Shown here one piece after another: positions 1-7,979 of a stretch of 64,000 nt of DNA. A model generated the notes under the pieces. The model was not told the origin of the DNA, ran no database searches, and saw only the letters and a list, made by a program, of their open reading frames with translations. The position numbers and the translations under genes are program-made. Source of the stretch: Anaeromassilibacillus sp001305115 (GTDB lineage Bacteria > Bacillota > Clostridia > Oscillospirales > Acutalibacteraceae). Position 1 is the first letter of the stretch. Every line of letters begins with the position of its first letter. The stretch covers positions 2,790,001-2,854,000 of the forward strand of contig AP031437.1 in the NCBI GenBank assembly GCA_042854365.1. The letters run 5' to 3'.

Positions 1-453
1 AGCAAGGGAAAAGCCTGTAAAAATATGCGTGTGCTCTACCTGCTTCGCAGTGGTGAATACATGCCTCTGCAGGTAAATCTGCCTCCCACCAGCATCAAGC
101 CCTTCAAGGAATTTCTGAACCGGGCTTTTATGCTCCGCCGCCGCGCCACATACGGTAGCATCGTGCAGATTGGCCTCAAGCGAGAGAACAACGGCACCAA
201 TGACTACAGTGTTGCTACCTTCAAACTGCTGCAGGATTTTCAGGGCGAGGAGCTGGCTCAGATCCGAGCTTACGCCAATAGCTTTAAGGAGCAAATCAAA
301 CTCCTGCTCCAGCAACGTGCTGAAATCACTGAGGAGCAGCGCGACACCGGCTGCGATTATGTGATCGAGCCTGGCGCCATGACCAACGAGCCCGCAGACG
401 GTCACTATACTGTCAGCCAGATCAATGGTGACTGCGAGCAGCTGCCCGCATAA
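1..453 (+). CDS. C-terminal part of an unrecognised backbone protein
   Basis: The frame is open to the left edge (residues S-K-G-K-A-C-K-N precede the Met at 25), so the start lies outside the window and 150 residues are visible. The visible part is soluble and basic near its start, has an aromatic/proline stretch (MPLQVNLPPTSIKPF), and ends in an acidic tail (TNEPADGHYTVSQINGDCEQ). It has no membrane segment and no catalytic motif I can name. A strong terminator follows at once. The KGKACKNMR patch recalls small proteins next to replication genes in clostridial phages and plasmids, but I cannot assign a function. Confidence 0.7.
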   Translation, partial: SKGKACKNMRVLYLLRSGEYMPLQVNLPPTSIKPFKEFLNRAFMLRRRATYGSIVQIGLKRENNGTNDYSVATFKLLQDFQGEELAQIRAYANSFKEQIKLLLQQRAEITEEQRDTGCDYVIEPGAMTNEPADGHYTVSQINGDCEQLPA

Positions 454-492
454 GTATTCTGATGTGGCCTGCGCCACATGACACATGAACAA

Positions 493-537
493 AGGGATGC
501 CTTCGGTTTAACACACCGGAGGTATCCCTCTTTTTTT
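493..537 (+). terminator. Rho-independent terminator
   Basis: A 15-bp stem (AGGGATGCCTTCGGT at 493-507 with ACCGGAGGTATCCCT at 515-529, two wobble positions) is followed by T7 at 531-537. It ends the first gene and lies only a few bases before the ribosome site of the next gene at 557. Confidence 0.9.
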
Positions 538-556
538 ATTTAAGGAGGAAAACACA

Positions 557-1096
557 ATGTTATGTGAAGTACCATTAACCAAAGAACAACAGGCATTTGC
601 CACTGATCATCACGGACTGGTCTACAAGTTCCTGAATGAAAACCATCTGCCGGAAGATGAATTTTATGATGTGGTTGTTTTCGCATACTTAAAGGCAGTA
701 AAAGATTACTTCAACTCTCCATCTGCACAAAAATTCTCTTTTAGCACAATCGCCACACGACAAATGAAATTCCGGCTCTATGATTACTTCCGCACCCAGG
801 AGCGCCGCAAGCGCAATATGGAGGTTCTCAGTATTCACGTCGGATTATATCCCGATGGTGCCCCTTTAGAAGATACCATTCCTGCCCATGACCCAATCAT
901 GCAGCAGTTGGAAATGGACCTTCTTCTCCACGAGCTGGCCGGCAGAGTATCCAAGCAGCAAATGGATATTGTGCATCTGAAACAGGGCGGCTATGGCATC
1001 CGTGAGATTGCCCGCACCCAGAAGGTTCCTATGCGGCGCATTAAAGAGTTGCTGGCTGAAGTCCATGATGTGCTGCTGGATATTTGCTATGGATGA
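557..1096 (+). CDS. Sigma-70-like RNA polymerase sigma factor
   Basis: This 179-aa protein has sigma region 2 features in its first half (F-Y-D-V-V-V-F-A-Y-L-K-A-V-K-D-Y, then F-S-F-S-T-I-A at about 56-62, and a basic Y-D-Y-F-R-T-Q-E-R-R-K-R). The C-terminal part (residues 125-179) looks like region 4: V-S-K-Q-Q-M-D-I-V-H-L-K followed by a helix-turn-helix (G-I-R-E-I-A-R-T-Q-K-V-P-M-R-R-I). The start has AAGGAGG at 542-548. Proteins of this type in clostridial mobile elements are thought to drive element genes, but the promoters used here are unknown. It is the first gene after a terminator, so it probably has its own promoter or is reached by read-through. Confidence 0.75.
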   Translation: MLCEVPLTKEQQAFATDHHGLVYKFLNENHLPEDEFYDVVVFAYLKAVKDYFNSPSAQKFSFSTIATRQMKFRLYDYFRTQERRKRNMEVLSIHVGLYPDGAPLEDTIPAHDPIMQQLEMDLLLHELAGRVSKQQMDIVHLKQGGYGIREIARTQKVPMRRIKELLAEVHDVLLDICYG

Positions 1097-1159
1097 ACCC
1101 ATTACAGATACGAAATACCCTTACATCCATATTTTCAAAAAGATTGGAGGTCAAACCGA

Positions 1160-1405
1160 ATGAAGAAAGAAAAGAAACAGATCGTTTTGAATGGTTCTCT
1201 GCTGCGTCCACTGTCTGTTGGACGGGGTGCGATTCTGCACGCCGGAGGAAACATCTACCATACTTCGCGTGTGGTGGCGATTCTGGAGGAGTCGGAGGAT
1301 TGCGTCCGTTTTGAAACGCAGAACTCCCACTACTATCTGTCCATGTCCCCTTTTCCGCTGGCGGCTGTCAGTCCGCTCCCTGTGAGATTGGCCGCATGTG
1401 CGTAA
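1160..1405 (+). CDS. Small unrecognised backbone protein (81 aa)
   Basis: The ATG at 1160 has TTGGAGG at the right distance. The product begins with a basic stretch (KKEKKQ) and continues as alternating hydrophobic and polar strands (IVLNGSLLRPLSVGRGAIL), as in a small beta-rich domain. There is no signal peptide or cysteine motif that suggests a role. It lies between the sigma-like gene and the YkgJ-type gene on the same strand. I do not recognise a family. Confidence 0.6.
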   Translation: MKKEKKQIVLNGSLLRPLSVGRGAILHAGGNIYHTSRVVAILEESEDCVRFETQNSHYYLSMSPFPLAAVSPLPVRLAACA

Positions 1406-1460
1406 AGGGACTGTAAATGGATTGGAACAGCCGGCTCCCGCTGACTATTCCACAAGTTCT

Positions 1461-1496
1461 GGCCGTGGCGGATACCATTCCGTCACGGCTCTTTTT
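1461..1496 (+). terminator. Hairpin with T-run just before a ribosome site
   Basis: GCCGTGGCGG (1462-1471) pairs with CCGTCACGGC (1480-1489), followed by CTTTTT. The AGGAGG-type site of the next gene starts right after it. Confidence 0.8.
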
Positions 1497-1509
1497 ATGG
1501 AGGAACAAA

Positions 1510-2193
1510 ATGAACGAAGAAATCATGAATGAGATCCAACCAGTCCGCCCCAAAGACCAGTTTACCTTTTCCTGCCGTCAATGCGGGGCGTGCTGCCGCA
1601 ATATCGAAGGCTGTGTCATGGTGGAGAGTCTGGACGCCTACTGTCTGGCCCGCTACCTCCGGGCAAAGGGTGAGCCCATCGAAGGAATAGAGGATTTCCT
1701 GTTCCGTTACTGCGAGCCAGAACCACTGACCGAGGAAGGCTTCCCTATCTATATGCTCAAGACAAAAGTCCCTAACGGCTCCTGCATCTTCCTTACGGAT
1801 GGGCGCTGTTCTGTCTACCCTGCCCGTACCCGCACCTGCCGTATCTATCCTCTTACCGTAGGTCCAGGGGAGCGTGGCCGCGATTTTGAATACTGCCTGT
1901 GTCTGGACCGACACCAGAGCCACTTTACCGGCAGCCGGGTATCCGTCAAGGACTGGCTGTATCAGAATTTCAAACGGGAAGACAAAGAATATGTAAAGCG
2001 GGAATATGAGATCGCTACCGAACTGGGCAAACTGATGCGCGCCATTGATCCTGCCATGCGGCCAGGCATTGTATTCAAGGTGCTCTACTACCGCTATTAC
2101 AATTTTGATTTAGACCAGCCTTTTCAGCCTCAGTATGAGCAGAATAACCGACACCTGTTAGCAGACCTGCACCGGATTGCCGGGGAACAGTAA
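1510..2193 (+). CDS. YkgJ-type cysteine-cluster protein
   Basis: The protein (227 aa) carries the family signature near its start: C22-x2-C25-G-A-C28-C29-R, followed by further conserved cysteines (the GSCIFL and DGRCSVYPARTRTCRIYP segments). This is the pattern of the CxxCxxCC metal-binding family (YkgJ/UPF0153), thought to bind zinc or an iron-sulfur cluster; its biochemical role is unknown. The reading frame extends upstream to 1417, but the ATG at 1510 has GGAGG 6 bp ahead and comes just after a hairpin, so I place the start there. The length is normal for the family. Confidence 0.8.
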   Translation: MNEEIMNEIQPVRPKDQFTFSCRQCGACCRNIEGCVMVESLDAYCLARYLRAKGEPIEGIEDFLFRYCEPEPLTEEGFPIYMLKTKVPNGSCIFLTDGRCSVYPARTRTCRIYPLTVGPGERGRDFEYCLCLDRHQSHFTGSRVSVKDWLYQNFKREDKEYVKREYEIATELGKLMRAIDPAMRPGIVFKVLYYRYYNFDLDQPFQPQYEQNNRHLLADLHRIAGEQ

Positions 2194-2228
2194 AAGGCAA
2201 ATGGCTTTTAGAAAGGGGGCCTTATTTT

Positions 2229-2657
2229 ATGAATTTACACGAAACAGCGATGGGGCAAAGATTTTTTAATGTTCAGCTCCCCGCACTGATCAACACACTC
2301 AAAGACATTGCGGCGGCACTTTCCCGCTCTATACCATCTGCTATATCCTTTCCGGCAGACCCACGCTTTCTCACTTCGCTCTATTATGGCGAATATGAAG
2401 CAGATGTGTTCAAGCCCGATAAACGCCTCGCACCTTTTAACCAGGCAGTACAGCAGAAAGAAAAAGCTCTGCTTCCGCTGCTCTCCAACGAGGCGTCCAT
2501 CGCTTTTGAACAGTATCAGGCTGCGGTACAATGCCGCAATTCTGCTGTATTGGAGCAGGCATACGCCTCTGGCTACCGTACCGCTGTGCAGATGTTTGCG
2601 GCAGGCTTAGGCCCACAGCCGCCAGTACCGGAACATGGGGAGGATAATAATGGATGA
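2229..2657 (+). CDS. DUF6809-like small protein
   Basis: This 142-aa protein is mostly helical. The middle part (L-Y-Y-G-E-Y then D-K-R-L-A-P-F-N-Q-A) and the C-terminal helix (A-Y-A-S-G-Y-R-T-A-V-Q-M-F-A-A-G-L) match the pattern I associate with the DUF6809 proteins of Clostridia, which have no known function. The assignment is from memory of the pattern. AAGGGGG precedes the start. The last 8 bases overlap the start of the next gene, so the two are probably translated together. Confidence 0.65.
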   Translation: MNLHETAMGQRFFNVQLPALINTLKDIAAALSRSIPSAISFPADPRFLTSLYYGEYEADVFKPDKRLAPFNQAVQQKEKALLPLLSNEASIAFEQYQAAVQCRNSAVLEQAYASGYRTAVQMFAAGLGPQPPVPEHGEDNNG

Positions 2658-3135
2658 GAACAGACTGCCCGAACTGCCCCGGGAAGCTTTTCGGCCAATG
2701 ATCGCGCAATCAGTCCAACTGGAACAGTTTTTGGGGGAAGAACTGACTTTTTGCTTTCGGGATCTTGATGGTGCCCATACCTTTACTACCTGCTATGGCG
2801 ATATCTACAAAACGGTCAATGCACTGCGGGACTATGTCCGGCTTCTGGAATCGGTGTGCGATCAGTGGGAGCTGACTGGATTCCATCGTGCTACCTACGA
2901 GTACCATGCAGAAAAACTGCGTAAAATTGCGGATAAACTGCAAGCTGGTATCGGCTACGACTATGACAAAGCTGTAGAAAGATGCAAAAAGAAACGAGCC
3001 AGAAAGTCCCACAGCAACGATGTCGGGGAAGATGCCCTTCTACTGACGGTACGGGCTGCCGGCAAGTCCGCTGACAATGAAAAGGAGGCTGCGCCTTATG
3101 AGGAAGATACCCCTTGGGAACCTGAACTCGAATAA
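2650..3135 (+). CDS. Unrecognised backbone protein (161 aa)
   Basis: The start at 2650 has GGGGAGG ahead of it inside the end of the previous gene; an earlier ATG at 2635 lies upstream of that site and is unlikely. The N-terminal two thirds look helical and aromatic, and there is a lysine/arginine-rich patch (KKKRARKSH) near residue 120 before an acidic tail. No family is recognised. The overlap with its neighbours suggests one transcript from 2229 to about 4338. Confidence 0.65.
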   Translation: MDENRLPELPREAFRPMIAQSVQLEQFLGEELTFCFRDLDGAHTFTTCYGDIYKTVNALRDYVRLLESVCDQWELTGFHRATYEYHAEKLRKIADKLQAGIGYDYDKAVERCKKKRARKSHSNDVGEDALLLTVRAAGKSADNEKEAAPYEEDTPWEPELE

Positions 3136-3280
3136 CCCTATAAAAACACCTGTTAAAAAGTATCATGCAAGCGTTGCCCGACAATCCCCCAGAGAACGGA
3201 ATCGATTGCTGGCTTGCAAGAATTTTGCGTTTACCCACGCCAATGTGCATAAGCACTGCCGCCACTTCCGGCGCGGATAG
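3098..3280 (+). CDS. Possible small basic protein (60 aa)
   Basis: The frame begins inside the end of the previous gene with AAGGAGG nine bases before the ATG at 3098. The product is very basic and ends in a cluster of His, Cys and Arg (THANVHKHCRHFRRG). The good ribosome site favours a real gene, but the composition is unusual and no family is recognised; it may be chance. Confidence 0.4.
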   Translation: MRKIPLGNLNSNNPIKTPVKKYHASVARQSPRERNRLLACKNFAFTHANVHKHCRHFRRG

Positions 3281-3291
3281 CCGCCCGGAAG
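3265..3291 (+). other. Hairpin before a ribosome site
   Basis: CTTCCGG (3265-3271) pairs with CCGGAAG (3285-3291), with further GC pairs inside the loop. There is no T-run, so it is not a typical terminator. It overlaps the end of the 3098 frame and lies 8 bases before the GGAGG at 3300-3304. Confidence 0.55.
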
Positions 3292-3310
3292 CTACCCATG
3301 GAGGATGCCT

Positions 3311-3850
3311 ATGGAACGAGATGAACTACGCACCACTTTAGTGAACCATCTGGAAACCCTGCGGCGCAATCTGCAGGTCGTATCCATGGAGGTGCTGAAA
3401 ACCAAGTACAAAAAACCATTTGATGTCCTGCGGCAAGACATCTGTAAAGCCGCTACCGCCTATACCCGCTTTCTGGTATTCGACGGTATGCGGATCAAAC
3501 ACAAATACTTTGATGAGGCCGTACCCTATATTGATGCAGCTGTGAAGCAAACCAAGCGGCTCAAACAGATCTCAGATGCTGCCTTCCAGCGTCAGGATAT
3601 TGACGAGATCGAATCACTCGCCCTTGCCCTGCGCAAAGAGATAGAAGCAGCTCTGCAGCCCTTCTATATGGGGCATATGTGCCTTTATGTGACGCCGGAA
3701 TGCTTTGATGACCCGCCCAAAACGCCGGAAATCTACAACGATGCAACCGCCTGCGTCTGGAGGGATGGTACATGGCAACTCCTGGAGGATACCAGCAAAG
3801 GGTTCCTGCTCTTTGTCCAATCCAAATCCAAGGAGGAATCTGCCGCATGA
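3311..3850 (+). CDS. Unrecognised helical protein (179 aa)
   Basis: GGAGG at 3300-3304 gives a 6-base spacing to the ATG at 3311 and none to the earlier ATG at 3305, so 3311 is chosen. The first 120 residues are predicted by eye to be long helices (LVNHLETLRRNLQVVSMEVL, then IESLALALRKEIEAALQPF). A short segment rich in aromatic residues follows. No family is recognised. The stop overlaps the next start (ATGA), indicating coupled translation. Confidence 0.65.
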   Translation: MERDELRTTLVNHLETLRRNLQVVSMEVLKTKYKKPFDVLRQDICKAATAYTRFLVFDGMRIKHKYFDEAVPYIDAAVKQTKRLKQISDAAFQRQDIDEIESLALALRKEIEAALQPFYMGHMCLYVTPECFDDPPKTPEIYNDATACVWRDGTWQLLEDTSKGFLLFVQSKSKEESAA

Positions 3851-4338
3851 AAGAAACATCCCAACGATATCTAAACAGCGAGGCTCACGGTTATCTCATG
3901 GAGGCCAAAGCCTATAAGCTTTTGCTCAAAGACTTGGAGCGCATCCGCGCCAAGCTCAGGCGGCACATCGAAAAGGAAGCCGCAGACCGCGAGGCAGAAT
4001 TTGAAGCGGCCATGCAATACCATAGCGAAAGCGACATCCAGGAAGCCTACGGCTGGGAATTCATCAGTGAACAGCAGTATGAGCACTATCTGGAATTGTT
4101 CCGTCAAGGTCGCAGGGCACTTGATGAACACAGCCCCACTGTTACAGAACTGGCTCTCTCCATCCTGAACCGTATCTTTCAGGATATTGATAGAGACTGC
4201 CGCCAATGCGAGTTTGAAGCCCTGTCTCCGGAAGAACAGCTTGCCGAGTTGAAGCGTGCTGAGGAATCCAGGCAGGCATGGAGGCAGTATATCGCCAGTC
4301 TGAAGGAAATGATCAACCCCTCCGCTGCGCAGGAATGA
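3847..4338 (+). CDS. Unrecognised coiled-coil protein (163 aa)
   Basis: The gene starts in the ATGA overlap with its neighbour and has AAGGAGG upstream. The sequence is rich in Glu, Lys, Arg and Ala with heptad-like helices (LLLKDLERIRAKLRRHIEKE, and EEQLAELKRAEESRQAW near the end), so a coiled coil is likely. Overlap with the preceding helical protein suggests they could act together, but no function can be named. Confidence 0.65.
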   Translation: MKETSQRYLNSEAHGYLMEAKAYKLLLKDLERIRAKLRRHIEKEAADREAEFEAAMQYHSESDIQEAYGWEFISEQQYEHYLELFRQGRRALDEHSPTVTELALSILNRIFQDIDRDCRQCEFEALSPEEQLAELKRAEESRQAWRQYIASLKEMINPSAAQE

Positions 4339-4397
4339 CCCTTAAAATCGCTACTGAAATTTACTTTGCAGACTGCCTACTTGCAAAATCAGATTTT

Positions 4398-4435
4398 TTC
4401 GGCTAAAATAGGTATATAATAATATATCAGCCGAA
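4398..4435 (+). promoter_or_regulatory. Inverted repeat enclosing a TATAAT box
   Basis: TTCGGCT (4398-4404) and AGCCGAA (4429-4435) form a perfect 7-bp inverted repeat whose spacer contains TATAAT at 4415-4420. It lies just before the AAAGGAGG of the DUF4143 ATPase gene. It could be an operator over its promoter or a 5' hairpin in the transcript. Confidence 0.6.
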
Positions 4436-4456
4436 ATTAAGAAAGGAGGAACGCCT

Positions 4457-5686
4457 GTGTATATCACCCGACACATGGAGAAACCGGTGATGGAGCTGAA
4501 TGAACAGTATCCTGTGCTTCTGCTTACCGGCCCAAGGCAGGTTGGAAAAACTACCATGCTGGAACATTTGATAGAGGTCGAGGGCAAGGGGCGCAAAAAG
4601 GTCTCTTTGGATGATCTGACGCTGCGGGAACTCGCCAAGACGGACCCAAAGATGTTCTTTCAGCTGTATCAGCCGCCGCTGCTCATTGACGAAGTGCAAT
4701 ACGCACCGGAACTGTTCCCATATATCAAAATCATGGTAGATGAACGCCATCAGCCCGGCGATTTCTGGCTGACGGGTTCTCAGCTTTTCAAGATGATGGA
4801 GGGCGTACAGGAATCTCTGGCAGGCCGGGTGGCTCTGCTCCACCTCTCACCGCTTTCCCAGAGTGAGATCATGAAACGGCCTCCTGAACCACCGTTCAGT
4901 CTGGAGCTGCCTCTTTTGTCCGAACGGCAGAACGGACGCCAAATGCTGAACACGCCAGAGGTCTTTCAGCGTATCCATCAGGGCGGGATGCCTGCCCTGG
5001 TCACAGGAACCTATTCCAATGCCTCCATCTTCTATTCCAGTTACATTGACACTTACATGGAACGGGATGTGCGGCGGCTATCCAATGACATTGACAGCTT
5101 GAAGTTTTTGCGGTTCCTGCGTTCTGTCGCCGCCAGGACTTCCCAGCAGGTCAATTACAAGGGCATTGCCGATGATGCGGAGATCGACCAGACCACAGCC
5201 AAAAACTGGCTTCATGTTCTGGAGGCGCTGGGGATCATCTTTTTATTGGAGCCCTATTCCAATAATGTCCTCAAACGCACCGTATCCACACCCAAGCTCT
5301 ACTTCTACGACTCCGGCATTGTCTGCTACCTGACCCGTTGGAGCAGTCCGGAGACAGCCATGGAAGGAGCCATGAGCGGCGCACTGCTGGAAAACTATAC
5401 CGTAGCGGAAATCATCAAGACCTATCAGAACGCCGGTCAGGAGCCTTTCCTGTACTACTACCGGGATAAGGATGCCAGAGAAATCGACCTGATCCTGGAG
5501 CGAGACGGAAAACTGTTTCCCATTGAGATCAAAAAGATGGCCTCGCCGCCAAAGAAATTGACGAAGGTGTTTGACCTGATCGACAAGTCTCCGCTGCAGC
5601 GCGGCACTGGTGCTATCCTGTGCATGGCTGACCAGCTGGGCGCTTTTGATCAGAACAATCTGATCGTGCCTATCTCTTTGATTTAA
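4457..5686 (+). CDS. AAA ATPase with DUF4143 domain
   Basis: The protein has a Walker A motif (GPRQVGKT, residues 25-32), a Walker B motif (LLIDE, about 75-79) and a polar sensor segment (LTGSQLF). The C-terminal half is the DUF4143 region, ending in a nuclease-like pattern (E-I-D-L-I then I-E-I-K near residue 360). Its 409 residues are the usual length of the family. These proteins are common single genes in gut bacteria; their role is not established, although an ATP-driven nucleic-acid function has been suggested. It is a solitary gene with its own promoter region and a terminator-like hairpin downstream. Confidence 0.88.
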   Translation: MYITRHMEKPVMELNEQYPVLLLTGPRQVGKTTMLEHLIEVEGKGRKKVSLDDLTLRELAKTDPKMFFQLYQPPLLIDEVQYAPELFPYIKIMVDERHQPGDFWLTGSQLFKMMEGVQESLAGRVALLHLSPLSQSEIMKRPPEPPFSLELPLLSERQNGRQMLNTPEVFQRIHQGGMPALVTGTYSNASIFYSSYIDTYMERDVRRLSNDIDSLKFLRFLRSVAARTSQQVNYKGIADDAEIDQTTAKNWLHVLEALGIIFLLEPYSNNVLKRTVSTPKLYFYDSGIVCYLTRWSSPETAMEGAMSGALLENYTVAEIIKTYQNAGQEPFLYYYRDKDAREIDLILERDGKLFPIEIKKMASPPKKLTKVFDLIDKSPLQRGTGAILCMADQLGAFDQNNLIVPISLI

Positions 5687-5723
5687 CGAGGAACCCTGCC
5701 GCATTACCTGCGGCTTATAACCG

Positions 5724-5767
5724 AAAGGATCGACAGACTGCATTTAGCGGCCTGCCGGTCCTTTTTT
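5724..5767 (+). terminator. Rho-independent terminator
   Basis: AAAGGATCGACAG pairs with CTGCCGGTCCTTT with one mismatch and one wobble, followed by a T6 run ending at 5767. It ends the ATPase gene and stands directly before the ribosome site of the gene at 5788. Confidence 0.8.
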
Positions 5768-5787
5768 CATTTAGGAGGAAACACCTG

Positions 5788-6387
5788 ATGATAAAACGAC
5801 AAATATCTTTTCTGTTTGAAGATCCCGGATTCTGTATAGATGTATTCTGCACCATTGCAGAACCGGTACGCTACTACAACCGGGATACCGAAAGCGGCGC
5901 ATGGTACAGCTCTACACCGGACTGGCATGAAAATGGCAGTCTCATCCGGGAAGACCTTATCTTTGAAGTGATTGCAAATGGTGTAGTCTGTGCGCTGGAT
6001 GGCAATGGTAACTTTGAAGGCAAGAAACCCTTCGTGCCTTTCTACCAATTCCGGCAGTCGCTGGTGCAGTCCGTTTATGCACAGCATCCGCACCTGCAGG
6101 ATCATGAAGCACTGAGGGAAAAACTGCTTTCCCTGCCGGATGCCAGAGAAACGGTTGGACATGGCTGGTACTGGGAAAACTGGCTCTTTGCCGCCGATGT
6201 TGAGAACAACGCTGAGGAAGCCGTAGACTCAGCTGGATGGCTAAATAGTCAGTTCCACATTCTGGCTGTCCGCTATACCCACAAGCCCACCGGCTTTGTG
6301 TTTACCAACTACCGTTTCCGGGACAAAAGAGCCGAAGCCAAATCTTCCGGACATGACCTACTGCTCTATGACTGGAAAGACCAATGA
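5788..6387 (+). CDS. Unrecognised backbone protein (199 aa)
   Basis: TTAGGAGG precedes the ATG at 5788. The product is a soluble mixed alpha/beta protein with many aromatic residues (VRYYNRDTESGAWYSS, GHGWYWENWLFAADVENNAE, HKPTGFVFTNYRFRDKRAE). There is no signal peptide, membrane segment or metal motif. It sits upstream of the two DUF4313 genes on the same strand. I do not recognise a family. Confidence 0.65.
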   Translation: MIKRQISFLFEDPGFCIDVFCTIAEPVRYYNRDTESGAWYSSTPDWHENGSLIREDLIFEVIANGVVCALDGNGNFEGKKPFVPFYQFRQSLVQSVYAQHPHLQDHEALREKLLSLPDARETVGHGWYWENWLFAADVENNAEEAVDSAGWLNSQFHILAVRYTHKPTGFVFTNYRFRDKRAEAKSSGHDLLLYDWKDQ

Positions 6388-6436
6388 CCACACTGCGTCA
6401 AAAAAATGCAGCAACTATACACAAGGAGGATGCAAA

Positions 6437-7531
6437 ATGAAAATTCACGAAGATCGTTCTCATATGAATATTGATACCAGATGGTTTGAAAAAGGCTATG
6501 TCAAAGAAGACGTCCACTCCCTGCGCCTGCAGTCTCTATGCACCGAAGCAGAGGCAGCAGCCAACAAACAGTTTTACGACAGCCACACCCGCGAAGAATG
6601 GGAGCAGTATATCCGTCAGGCAAGTTTGGAGAGCAGCGCAGCAATGGAACCCGTCATGGAAGCCATCGCACAGGACTTTGTCTGCTACCAGTATGACGAA
6701 AATATCCCTGTGTCCTATGGCAGCGACCGATGGGATCTGTACTTCTGGTGTAATCCCTTTAACAGTGCCGCAGACGCATCCGAACGGGATTTCTCATATT
6801 TCACGCTGACCTTTAACGAGCGTCAGACGCTGGAGAAACGAAGAAAAGTCTGTCAACAGGTGCTGGAGCTCCTATGCTCACGCTTTCAGGAACATCCCCA
6901 TCTCCATGTAGCCGTACAGTATTCCATATGGTTTGACCATCCGAAGATCCACGATGCGGTGGAGCGCGCAAAGCCCCGTCTGCATGGCCTGCGCTGTATC
7001 CAGGAGCAAAAAGAAGGAAAACTGCTCCTGCAGGACGGTGCCCTGCTCTTCAAGCCAAAATACGCAAAGAAATATGCCCGCACGCTGAGCCAGAGCCAGA
7101 TTCTGTCCCTTAGTTGGGAACTGGGCGTGGAGGACGAAGAACCTGATACCGATGCGGCACCTGTTACCTTGCCTTACAAGAAATTTGGCGCCACGCACCC
7201 CATCCAGCTGCAGGTGACTTCCTACCTGAATGGAAACCTTGCCATACAAATGGTGACATGGGAAAGCGGCGCCCCGGAACCCTGGGCGACTCTCACCGTC
7301 AACCTGCCCGGCCAACGGCAAAAAGACCATGCCTTTATCGACACCAATGCCGATTCGGAATTTCCCACCTGGCTCATCCGACATGGTCTGGCTATCCCAA
7401 CCGGCCGCACCATGCAGAGTGGGTTCTGCACCTATCCTGAATATCGTTTTCGTGCCAACCGGCTGCAGGAGCTGGACCCGGAAGGGTATACAGGCTACCT
7501 GAACAACTTTGAAAGGCGGTGCAGCGCATGA
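6437..7531 (+). CDS. DUF4313-domain protein (split version)
   Basis: The start at 6437 has AAGGAGG at a normal distance; the frame is open further upstream but has no site there. The first 250 residues (of 364) are unrecognised. Residues about 255-364 match the DUF4313 pattern: a strand pair around SYLNGNLAIQM, then LTVNLPG, FIDTN, GLAIPTGR and SGFCTYPEYRF. DUF4313 proteins are found in clostridial mobile elements and have no known function. The stop overlaps the start of the next gene (ATGA). The same two-part arrangement occurs fused in the gene at 7980. Confidence 0.75.
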   Translation: MKIHEDRSHMNIDTRWFEKGYVKEDVHSLRLQSLCTEAEAAANKQFYDSHTREEWEQYIRQASLESSAAMEPVMEAIAQDFVCYQYDENIPVSYGSDRWDLYFWCNPFNSAADASERDFSYFTLTFNERQTLEKRRKVCQQVLELLCSRFQEHPHLHVAVQYSIWFDHPKIHDAVERAKPRLHGLRCIQEQKEGKLLLQDGALLFKPKYAKKYARTLSQSQILSLSWELGVEDEEPDTDAAPVTLPYKKFGATHPIQLQVTSYLNGNLAIQMVTWESGAPEPWATLTVNLPGQRQKDHAFIDTNADSEFPTWLIRHGLAIPTGRTMQSGFCTYPEYRFRANRLQELDPEGYTGYLNNFERRCSA

Positions 7532-7851
7532 AATATAAGGCAGTTTATGATGTACTGAATGAAAGGCGGCAGACTACCCCCGGTTTCTGTTACCATGACC
7601 GCAGCGGCTGGCGTGCTTACCCCCAGACCTACATGACCATGCAGTGCCCTTTATGGATTATTGCTGAAGATGCTGCCACGGGCAGGCGTCTGTGGATCAC
7701 TCAGGAGGGCCCCCGATTTAGCATTTCCATTCGAAGGATGGATGAACAGCGGCACAACTATGGCCCTACCTATCGCATTACTTGTGAAAACAGGACAAAA
7801 CTGGCTCAGGTTCTGCGCTATCAGTTCGAGTCAAAAACTTTGGCTGTGTAG
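7528..7851 (+). CDS. Small protein matching the C-terminal part of the 7980 gene product
   Basis: The 107-aa product starts in the ATGA overlap. It shares an ordered series of motifs with the C-terminal part of the gene at 7980: G-F-x-Y-x-D-x-S-G-W-R, P-L-W-I-x-A-x-D, G-R, and I/F-T-Q-x-G-P. It therefore represents a separate domain that follows DUF4313, here as its own gene and there as a fusion. Its function is unknown. Confidence 0.7.
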   Translation: MKYKAVYDVLNERRQTTPGFCYHDRSGWRAYPQTYMTMQCPLWIIAEDAATGRRLWITQEGPRFSISIRRMDEQRHNYGPTYRITCENRTKLAQVLRYQFESKTLAV

Positions 7852-7918
7852 CTGACGATGACCAGAGAGGAACTGCATTCCTCTCCCTGCTCCGGGTTCC
7901 TTGTCCGGAACACACACT

Positions 7919-7966
7919 AAGAAGCACCGGCAATCTGCATTTTTGCAGGCGTCCGGTGCTTCTTTG
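7919..7966 (+). terminator. Perfect hairpin before a ribosome site
   Basis: AAGAAGCACCGG (7919-7930) pairs exactly with CCGGTGCTTCTT (7953-7964), with a second stem CTGCA/TGCAG inside. The T-run is short (TTCTTT) and GGAGG of the next gene follows at once. Confidence 0.75.
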
Positions 7967-7979
7967 GAGGAAAACGCTT

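Noticed and set aside
1495..1923. Long frame opposite the YkgJ-type gene.
   Set aside because: It mirrors the coding strand of a gene with clear family motifs and has no ribosome site.
4457..5686. Treating the DUF4143 ATPase as half of a toxin-antitoxin pair.
   Set aside because: It is a single gene with terminators nearby and no partner gene overlapping it.
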